34,489 nucleotides of DNA from positions 1 to 34,489 of the forward strand of contig JALJEE010003270.1 in NCBI GenBank assembly GCA_023231475.1, written 5' to 3'. This document shows, piece by piece, positions 20,014 to 28,526 of this stretch; within the stretch, counting starts at the first letter, position 1, and every line of letters starts with the position of its first letter. Made by a program: the position numbers and the translations under genes. The stretch comes from Seison nebaliae (lineage: Eukaryota; Rotifera; Pararotatoria; Seisonacea; Seisonidae). The notes below the pieces were generated by a model, which made no database searches, was not told the DNA's origin, and saw only the letters and a list, made by a program, of their open reading frames with translations.

Positions 20014-20699
20014 CTAAACATCATTTTCATTAATTTCTCCTTTATTACCAATATCAATTAATACTAGTATTTTATATTTCTTCATCGATTATAATCCGTA
20101 CGAAGAACGAATAAATACTGTTCGGCATTAGTTCCAAAAAAGAATAATTTGGACCTGATGAAATATCATATCTAATACTTAAAAGAATGTACCTGTTCAA
20201 TGTGAATTCTCCAATATTATAAATAGGAAACATCAGAAAAATAATTTTGGTATGATTTCCAAAGGAATTGGTGAGTGAGTTTCAAAATACGGAATATTTT
20301 CATAGTCTTTCATATTTTGATATTCCAAATACTTATTCCCGAGAAGAATCATCAGATAATTCAATTATTATAATCATACATTACATTACATAAAATATAG
20401 TTTATGTAAAGTTATTCAATAAATTAATTATAATCATAACGACGAAAGATAACTAATGGCAAGAAAATTGAATTATTTTTATTTGATCAAAATTAAACGT
20501 ATATAAAAGTATATGGTATAATATATATTATTTCAATGATAGAGATATTGAATTATTAAACAATGAAAAAGAATATTGCATCAATATTAGTTGAAATATT
20601 AATGCTAGTATTAAACATTATTTGAAGTATACCAAGAGATTTCTATAATTAGATCCATTTTAATTTATATTAAAAAAACGTAAAGACGTATAAGAGAAA
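20014..20699. other. Intergenic upstream of presenilin
   Basis: About 690 bp, extremely AT-rich towards the presenilin gene. It contains the 3' UTR of the preceding gene and the presenilin promoter. I see no coding sequence in it. Confidence 0.5.
20500..20509 (+). promoter_or_regulatory. TATA box candidate for presenilin
   Basis: TATATAAAAG lies 190 bp before the presenilin ATG. It matches the TATA consensus well, but the region is so AT-rich that several weaker alternatives exist, for example near 20517-20530. Confidence 0.3.
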
Positions 20700-22157
20700 A
20701 TGTCTCAAGATCCGAAAGTATCGGCAATGACGGTTGTGAATGCAAGTTCACCACAAATAAGTGATGTAGCAGAAACAACAGAGACACCGAGAAAGAATAT
20801 GCGCGATTTGAAGAACATGTTACAAGCTGTTCTCATCTGTATTGTCCTGCAATTATTTCTCTTATGGATAATTGGTAAAGAGGAATTGAAGTCTGCGAGA
20901 GATGAGAGAAGTTCTCTTGTTGCCGCTGATTATAGAGAACATGATGAGCAGTCAACAAAAGAGAAGTTGAGAAATGCGTTGATTATTGGAGGAGTGATTA
21001 TGACGGTTATAATCGTTATGACTTTTTTAATGTTACTTATCTTTTATATGCATTGGGAGAAGATTTTTTTTAAAATATTCACTGGATTATTATTAATGTC
21101 AATCGTAGTCAACGGTCTCTTTATTGCCACACTCATCGTATCAACTAATGATGTTGTTGTCGATATTATTACAGTTGTACTTTTTGCTTACAATATGGCA
21201 GTCGTAGTGACAATCAGTCTGATATGGATGGCACCGAAATTAGTTCAACAAATGTCACTAATTTTGATCTGCAACATCACCGCATTTCTTATCAATTATT
21301 TACTCTATAACACAATGACATGGATCTTGGTTGGATTTCTCATTGTTTGGGATTTAATTGCTGTTTTATGTCCGTTCGGTCCCTTAAAATTGATGGTGAA
21401 TATTGTCGACCGTTCAGGTGGCAAATTGCCCAACGTTCTCATTTACCATACGATAATTATGAGAGGAATGAAATTAACGAAAAGCGCAAGTAGAAGAAAA
21501 TTGGGAAATTTTAATAATAACAACAAATTTCCTCAGTTTGAAACTGATACGACAATAGAAGAAACCAGTTTCAGTGAGGAGAAAACGGAAACTAAAATGT
21601 GTCTATTGGAATGTCGAAATAGAAATTTCCATAATAAGAATCGTCTTCCCGTTAATGTATCAGCTTCAACAAATGGAAAAGGGTCAGCAACCGAGTTCGA
21701 TGCTCAATCTATGGCCACTAATGAAAACACCAGTAACGAAGTGAGTAATGATGCTTCAGGAGATGAGACGACTTATCTCAAAGTTCCCGCCATACGCCCA
21801 ACAAAATCTTCTCGCTTATCCATCTTTGCTGATCAAGATCAATTGCAAGATTATATGGATGAAATCGAGAACGAATACGAATCGACCGGTTCACAATTAG
21901 GGTTAGGTGATTTTATATTTTATTCTCTGATGGTGGGCAAAGCTTACGGTTATGGAAATTGGATCAGTACAATTGCCGTTCTCATCAGCATTCTTAGCGG
22001 TCTTGTGTTGACTGTTATGATCTTATTCTTAACGAATATCAGAGCTCTTCCCGCTCTGCCCATTTCCTGCACACTCGGTCTTATCGTTTTCCTACTCTCA
22101 CATTACACACTTGAACCTATGATCGAAATGTTGAATGATAAACAACTTTTTGTTTAA
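20700..22157 (+). CDS. Presenilin (gamma-secretase catalytic subunit), divergent and intronless
   Basis: 485 residues in one exon. Nine hydrophobic segments fit the presenilin topology. Both aspartates of the aspartyl protease are present: Asp218 in WDLIAVLCPFGPLK (canonical YD) and Asp404 in LGLGDFIFYS (canonical GxGD). The C-terminal PALP motif is at 451-454. A large hydrophilic loop (about 236-395), Ser/Thr/Asn/Glu-rich and low in conservation, separates the two catalytic helices, as expected for the endoproteolysis loop. The enzyme cuts Notch- and APP-type membrane stubs within the lipid bilayer together with nicastrin, APH-1 and PEN-2. The Tyr-to-Trp change before the first Asp and the Lys-to-Phe change (CPKGP to CPFGP) are unusual. 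Polyadenylation signals AATAAA occur at 22168 and 22197. Divergence plus lack of introns would also fit a germline-type paralogue like SPE-4. Confidence 0.93.
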   Translation: MSQDPKVSAMTVVNASSPQISDVAETTETPRKNMRDLKNMLQAVLICIVLQLFLLWIIGKEELKSARDERSSLVAADYREHDEQSTKEKLRNALIIGGVIMTVIIVMTFLMLLIFYMHWEKIFFKIFTGLLLMSIVVNGLFIATLIVSTNDVVVDIITVVLFAYNMAVVVTISLIWMAPKLVQQMSLILICNITAFLINYLLYNTMTWILVGFLIVWDLIAVLCPFGPLKLMVNIVDRSGGKLPNVLIYHTIIMRGMKLTKSASRRKLGNFNNNNKFPQFETDTTIEETSFSEEKTETKMCLLECRNRNFHNKNRLPVNVSASTNGKGSATEFDAQSMATNENTSNEVSNDASGDETTYLKVPAIRPTKSSRLSIFADQDQLQDYMDEIENEYESTGSQLGLGDFIFYSLMVGKAYGYGNWISTIAVLISILSGLVLTVMILFLTNIRALPALPISCTLGLIVFLLSHYTLEPMIEMLNDKQLFV

Positions 22158-22622
22158 ATGAAAAGTCAATAAATAGTATATCTCGCTAGTTGTTGAAATA
22201 AAATCTTTTTTATTAATTATCACCAAATTGAAAAACTGAAAAATTTTCAAAATTTAAAAATTCAGTTAAATAAATATTTTTTATCATCGAAATTCACCAC
22301 GGAAAATGGTGGAGAATATAGTTTCATAGATTAAAACGTAAAGTATTTGAAATGTAAATAATATGAAAAGGAAAAAATCTTATCCGAAAAGACAAAAAAG
22401 TGTAGTAGTTTATTGAAATGATCTTATCAGTTTTTCTCTTGTTGAAATTGTCTACCGAAATTTGTTTTGACACTTAAAATTCTAATAAAATTACTTATTG
22501 AGAGTAAATGTAAATAAAGAGAATAATATGGTTTCTTATAGCAATTCGGCTGCATTCGGTGTAATTGTCTTACGAAAATTGAACTTGTCTCTTGTTTACA
22601 TAAATCGTGTGGATGATTGAGG
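22158..22622. other. Intergenic, no gene seen
   Basis: About 465 bp of AT-rich sequence holding the presenilin 3' UTR with two AATAAA sites and the promoter of the zinc finger gene. The minus-strand open frame at 22427-22630 has no domain and is probably chance. Confidence 0.5.
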
Positions 22623-23621
22623 ATGAGCATACACGAAACTTTTAATTATAATTCCGACGAAATGACTCTTAATTCATTAACGAATGGTCTCATAAAGAAA
22701 CATTCGAAACAAAGATTAAGTTCTTTCGCATGGAAGTTCTTCAATACCATTCCTCGACAAGTGATCGATGAAAATGAATTCACCACTCGAACCAAAGAGA
22801 AAACATTGGAAGAGAATAAAACGAGGAAGACTAAAAGTAACTTTTTCGCTCAATTCAATGAAGACGATTGTCTAAAATGTGGAATTGGATGGAGGAATGA
22901 AGTGGAAAAATCGACCACGGCAATTCGACGAGTACAATGTCGATTCTGTGGCGCGTCAATGAGTGTTTCCAGTGCCACAAGATTATGTCATCACATTTTG
23001 CGATGTCGAAATTCTTCAAAAACTTGTAAAGATTTATTTAAATTAATTAAAACGGATAAGCTCGTTAAATTCAACAAAGACAACCCAACTCACAGGAGAT
23101 CCATCAGCAACTTCGATCATAATGACGTGACGATCACGGGACAAACGAATGATAATGAAATTTATGATGAACGATTATCAATGAGTGATTGTCATGATAT
23201 AATATCAATTATCGATGAGTTTCTCAAAGAGAATGAACGAATTTATCATATTCCTGATAATGAAATAAGAATGTTATTAGAGAATCGATCCACATTACAA
23301 AAACGAATATCGAGAATGAATTCATCAGAAGAACAAGAGAATTTGAAGAAGAAAATTGAAAATTTCGTTTCCAACAAATTCATACAGAATTTGGTTGAGA
23401 AAAATATTTCCAATAAAATTCCTCCATTAGCCGATAACGACCATTCTATGGACGGAAATGTAACGGAAGAAATTAACGTTGAAACAGATGATGATAATTG
23501 GGGTTATGGATATAAAAGTTCATCATGTTTCCATGAACCATATCTACGATTATTGGAAGAATTGAAAATTGATGTTAATAAATTATCATTCGAACAACAC
23601 AAATTTATTGAACAATACTAA
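22623..23621 (+). CDS. BED-type zinc finger protein
   Basis: Single-exon frame of 332 residues from the ATG at 22623; the two codons before it start with TTG. A BED-like finger is split into two parts: SSFAWKFFNTI at about residues 33-43 (the aromatic start of BED domains), then after a charged insert of about 60 residues, VQCRFC...RLCHHILRC with ligands Cys106, Cys109, His123 or His124 and Cys128. An extra CLKC lies at 83-86. BED fingers bind DNA and come from hAT-type transposases, but no transposase catalytic or dimerisation region follows. The remainder is charged, partly helical and acidic (DDDNWGYGYKSSS near 300). This could be a domesticated transposase-derived regulator. It converges with the astacin gene. 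Confidence 0.7.
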   Translation: MSIHETFNYNSDEMTLNSLTNGLIKKHSKQRLSSFAWKFFNTIPRQVIDENEFTTRTKEKTLEENKTRKTKSNFFAQFNEDDCLKCGIGWRNEVEKSTTAIRRVQCRFCGASMSVSSATRLCHHILRCRNSSKTCKDLFKLIKTDKLVKFNKDNPTHRRSISNFDHNDVTITGQTNDNEIYDERLSMSDCHDIISIIDEFLKENERIYHIPDNEIRMLLENRSTLQKRISRMNSSEEQENLKKKIENFVSNKFIQNLVEKNISNKIPPLADNDHSMDGNVTEEINVETDDDNWGYGYKSSSCFHEPYLRLLEELKIDVNKLSFEQHKFIEQY

Positions 23622-23652
23622 AAATATGAAAAAATATTTTTTTGAGCATCAT

Positions 23653-23700
23653 AACAACAACAACAACAATAACAATAATAACAATAATAACAATAGCAAT
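23653..23700. repeat. AAC/AAT trinucleotide-type low-complexity tract
   Basis: A run of AAC and AAT units between the convergent zinc finger and astacin genes. It lies in the 3' UTR region of both and has no other feature. Confidence 0.85.
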
Positions 23701-23713
23701 AAAATTTATTTGA

Positions 23714-26700
23714 TTACCAACAATGATCGGAGAATAACGTTAAAGTAAATCCTGGAAATTTACCACTTCTATCAGAAAGGAAAGTCAATATGAAATTATT
23801 CCATTTCACTCGGAATGATAAAACATAAGAAGATTTCCTACGACTACGTCCGATTCTTTTCAATTTCATTTTATCCAAATATATTTCATTATTCCATATT
23901 CTTCTCCAATGATAATCTTCAACGTCTTGCCACTTCTCCCAATTTCTTATGAGATATTTCTTATTTGTGTCATTATCTGCTATATTTTTAGGAATAAATT
24001 CAAATTTTACCGGTTGTTGTTCAATCGTTGAATTCGAATGATTCTCAATTTGGAGATTCCTTCTCACTTTCATCAATTCTTTACCAGCATCCAATTCATT
24101 TCCACATAAATCGATAAAATGTTTCGTCTCATTCATCGTCGGATTGAAGAAATCGATCTGTAAATAATCAAATCGACGACACGAATGCCATTTGGAATCG
24201 CTTTTTTCTGTTTCGAATCCATCGAATATGAAATAAGTACAATATTTATCTGATGTGACATTCCATTGGACATTGTAAGAATTTGGATATTTGTTAATTG
24301 TTTGTGAGTTTATTTGATGATGTTTCAGATTGAATAATTTTATTTTATTTGGTTGATAGATAACATAAATTTCAACGAAATGATTTTGTCCTTCTATATC
24401 GACAACAATTGTTGAAGAAATATTTGTGAATAATTGAAGATTCCCATCACTATAAGTTCTTTGACGACATTTCACATAAAATCTATTTCCACAAGGAACA
24501 TGATAACATTTTCCATGAATTAACAATTGACCAACAAATCCGTTGTAAGAATGAATATGATTAATGATCGGACCTCTCTTACGATGACGAATGAAAGAGA
24601 ATGTTGTGGATTCATTTAGAGATCTTTCTATTATATTTGTTTCCGTTTTATTTTCAAATTGATTTCCTAATCGTAATATTCGTCTTTTATTATATGATGA
24701 TATTACATATGATTTCAAATTCGTATATTTTTTATGTATTTCACAATCTAAAAGAATTTAAAAGAAATTAAAAGAAATTCAAAAGAACTTAATAATAATT
24801 CATCAGAAATCTCATTAAATCGTTTCTCGATACATATCACTTTCAATTTCTTATAATTGAAGATACATCTTTGACTGGATTTACATCGATGATATTTCCT
24901 TAAACAATCATTCCGTACTGAAAAAAACAAATAGGCTAATTTAAATCGAATTAAAAAATAGAACTTAAATGTATTGTGAAATTGAGAGAGTCGATATTGT
25001 GGTAATGGTTTGGGAGATGGTCAATAAAATTATATTGAAAAAGAAATCCAATCGATTTTGGTCGCGATGAAACAATTTCAGAAATATTTCCATTGAAGAT
25101 TTGGGTGGAATTTGGAAGAATAACAATTTCCTTTTTATCCATTTCACCATTCCAATAAAGATGAGTAACATTGAGATAATTCTGAAAAAAAAATATTTTG
25201 AATTGAGTTATAATTTATAAAATAAAACTTTCGAATTCTCAATACTAGTGAAATTGAAATTGAGTACTAATTCATAAAGATATGGTAGACGATAACCGTT
25301 GGGAATGATTAACCAGGAATTATTTCGATACAAATTGGAAGAAGTTAAATGAAAAATTTTATTATAAATAATTTCTTTCTCATTCAGAATGTAATTGACT
25401 GGTTCGGAATTTCTTTCAATTCTTCCACGTCCGTTATGAAAGTTGTCGATTATCGACGTCCGTGCAGGAATCTTAATCGATTGTTCTGATTCTTCTACTT
25501 CTAATTTACATAAAAATAGTGGAGCATCGATAACATCAACATTTCTATTTTGAATTGATTGAGAATTGACAATTTTTTTAATGTTGATCAACAATCCGGA
25601 ATGGAATCGTTCACTTAAACGTAACAAGATTTGTGATCTAACATAATTTTTGGATGAAATGTTCGATATTAATTTAGCATCGAATAATTGATATACATCA
25701 TCATCCAATTGATCATATGACGAAAATTGGAAAAGTCCTATTTCATATTCATTCTTCCGGTGATATATCGGACGGTAAAAATTATCTGAAATAACCGATG
25801 AAATATTTATAGTTCCAGTTTGATGATCATTTAACAAAAAAATAAAATTTGATTCGTACAAATTGAAATCGTTATTCATTTTCGAAATATATTCTTTCGC
25901 AACGGGGAAATTAAGTTGGTTAGTTTTGGAAATATTATAAATTATCGATTTGATATCATTCGATATTCGTAGTCGTTTTAAATGGAGAATTGTCTCCGAG
26001 AATTTTATTAATAACCATTCATTATTGACCGCTGGAAAAATCGAATGTTATATAAGATATTGAACGACATGAAAAATTGAACTTTTGTATTTAACAATGA
26101 AATTAACAAAATCTTTCTTTCTCCGATAATTTAAAGAAATATCGTTTTTGAAAGTAAGTAATGTATGATAAGAAGAAATTCGATTAAGATGAATGTAATA
26201 TGAAATTATCGATATTTTTTCCTTATCTGTTAAATATATTTCATCTTTATAAATCATTTCAATTAGAGTTGAAAAATAGAAGAAATTAAACTCTTTATTA
26301 AACTAGCCAGAATTTCATTTTTGTCCATTTTTTCGTTTCCATTCCCTTCCGTTTTATTTACAACACAATATGTAACTATTAATAAGTCAATTAATAATAC
26401 GACAAAGAAAATTTTGAAAAAATACATGAAAAATATTGCAGTTCTTTCTTCTGATTTATTGAATTGATCAATTTCCGAAATTTTTCTATTTTCAAAAAAT
26501 TGTTTAAGGTTTATAATGTTTGATCGTATGCTAAAAAAACTTTCGTTAAAAATTTCGAATATTTCATCCATAATATTAGGGAATGGTTCATTGACTGTCA
26601 ATATTCCACTACAATCCGTTCTGTAATATTGACGAAATAATCGACTATAACTATTCATTACCGGTATTAAATGAACATCTTCGGAAAGAAATTGAAATTC

Positions 26701-27705
26701 AATTCTCTAAAAATACAAGTAGCAAAATTAAAATATGTTCATTATTAAACTTCTCCAAGTTGTCTCCTTATTCTCCAATTGCAGTTGTCACAATAATTTA
26801 AGTAAAATTTATTAGTTGATTTTTCAGTAAAATTGCGCGGATTATCTTAAGGAAAAAGGACATCATCGTAGGATCATAGAAAGAAAACTACAAAGAATAA
26901 CTTTCACAAGTGTAAAGCTTATTCAGAGCTTGTCGATCCGTTTTACTCGGTTGTTTCGACATTCCCATTTTCTTTTCGATATCACTAATTGTCAAATTTT
27001 CCGTTTTCATTAAATTTGGAATTTTCTTTAATTTGATAAATTTACTGGAGTAATGCATGATGGAGAATGGATCGTAAGGGAAAATTTCATATTGAGGCAT
27101 ACGAATAATCATATCGTTAACGATATTTAATCTAGACGCTGAGAATAAATGAAAAAAAAGAAAGCAGATGGAAATATTAACATAAAGGAAGACGACGCAG
27201 AGCAGAAATGTCATATTTGATATAATGATGTCGGTCCATTCGTTGATGTTCATGTGCTAATCCAACGACATGACCCAGTTCATGAATAATCGTATTGAAC
27301 TTTCTAATACAAATCATTCCCAAATACAAATTTGCTGATGGCGATGTTGATGTACGAATTTCTGTATAACATCGTCTAAAACCGAAATGAATTGGTAGAT
27401 CGATAATCAGTCGTTAACTTTGGATTTCTCGATTTTTCTATTATCAGATGAGCTTCGGGTAACATCGATCGATTGGAAATTTGAACGAAGTCAAGACAAC
27501 TTTTCTTCTGCCACACATCAATACCATTATAGATTTCCTTCAAATATTTCGTTTCTATTTAATAAATAAAGTTTAAGAATATTTTACAAGAAATCTTAGG
27601 AAAATGTTACTTTCAAATGATTTTGAGATATGGAAGGCTATTTTACCATTCTTCCACTTTTGATGATAAATTTCGAATAAAGCTCTTCTATCTCGATATT
27701 TGGGA
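23714..27705 (-). CDS. Large astacin metalloprotease with long unknown middle and Cys-rich/CUB tail; 11 exons, 5' end missing
   Basis: Exons: 27611-27705, 27419-27554, 27197-27375, 26902-27138, 26751-26845, 26292-26706, 26083-26244, 25229-26031, 24965-25181, 24789-24917, 23714-24747. All ten junctions keep the frame for 1166 residues (numbered from the first complete codon of the first exon). Astacin domain (about 5-215): zinc site HELGHVVGLAHE (108-119), Met-turn SIMHY (162-166), four Cys (51, 79, 99, 214). Residues 216-780 match nothing I know and include a hydrophobic run (exon 26292-26706). A Cys cluster (784, 791, 797, 808, 824) may be EGF-like. A CUB-like domain (about 976-1162) is interrupted by a basic insert. 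Secreted protease, zinc-dependent by family. No signal peptide or propeptide is found between 27706 and the SEC11 ATG, so the start is unresolved. Astacin-EGF-CUB is the nematode NAS order. Confidence 0.75.
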
Positions 27706-27922
27706 CTAAAATGAAAAATTTCAAATTAAAATAATATTTGAAAAGTCGCCAATTTTGCAAAGCTCCCAATTTCAAAATAGAAATTTCATTCAAAATTTTA
27801 CAGGCATTATTTAAATTATTTCTTTTTTAATTTTTAGAATTATCATTATTGTTCAATTTTGTTCTGACGTGCCAACGAAGTAAGTGATAATTTTAGAGAA
27901 ATATTTGGAAATTTGTGGAAAA
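27706..27922. promoter_or_regulatory. Short divergent region between astacin and SEC11
   Basis: Only 217 bp separate the first recognised astacin exon from the SEC11 start codon on the other strand. ATG codons on the minus strand here run into stops within a few codons (for example near 27795 and 27770) and none can be spliced in phase to the first exon. I therefore cannot place the astacin signal peptide here. The stretch must include the SEC11 promoter. Confidence 0.45.
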
Positions 27923-28526
27923 ATGGATCAATTGAAAACACATCTGATGTTCGATGAATTGAAACGAATGAATCGACGACAAGTTCTATTCCAAGCATTA
28001 AATTTCGGTTTAATCGTTTCATCAGCTTTGATGATTTGGAAATTTATGATGGTTATCACTGGTAGTGGGAGCCCGGTCGTCGTCGTATTAAGTGGAAGTA
28101 TGGAACCGGCATTCTTTCGTGGGGATCTGTTACTATTGAGAAATATTCCAGAAGAACCGGTAACAGTTGGAGATATTGCTGTGTTCAAATTGAAGGAACG
28201 TGAAATTCCAATTGTCCATCGAGTCATTTCCGTTCATCAAAATAATGATTCTGACGTGCATTTCTTGACGAAAGGTTTCCATACAAATTTCCATTGATTA
28301 TTATTATTTAAATTATTTTACTTCAGGTGATAATAATGAAGTTGATGATCGTGCATTATATGATCGAGGACAATTATGGCTAACGAAGAATGAATTGTTA
28401 GGGAAACCGACTGGACATCTACCGTATGTGGGAATGGTCACTATAATTATGAATGATTATCCTCAGCTCAAAATTGTTGTTCTGGGCGTTTTATCTTTAT
28501 TCGTATTTCTCCATCGAGAAAATTAA
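27923..28526 (+). CDS. SEC11: Signal peptidase complex catalytic subunit SEC11
   Basis: Two exons, 27923-28274 and 28327-28526, with a 52-bp intron, giving 183 residues, the usual SEC11 length. I start at the ATG at 27923, as the frame 5' of it opens only with GTG. Motifs: N-terminal membrane anchor (about 24-42), the Ser nucleophile Ser59 in LSGSMEP, His99 in IVHRVI (His in place of the bacterial Lys, as in all ER-type enzymes), Asp in [10 protein letters not shown] (119-126), and a C-terminal hydrophobic segment (about 160-178). The protein removes signal peptides in the ER lumen. The short open frame at 28453-28698 is another reading of the second exon and its 3' UTR. Confidence 0.95.

Noticed and set aside
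22623-23621. A hAT transposon carrying the BED finger
   Set aside because: No transposase catalytic region, no hAT dimerisation C-terminus and no terminal inverted repeats or target duplications were seen around the gene.
26245-26658. A separate gene starting at the ATG at 26658
   Set aside because: The frame is open upstream of this ATG to a good acceptor (TTTTTAG) and joins in phase with the preceding astacin exon, so I read it as an internal exon. It stays possible if transcripts show otherwise.
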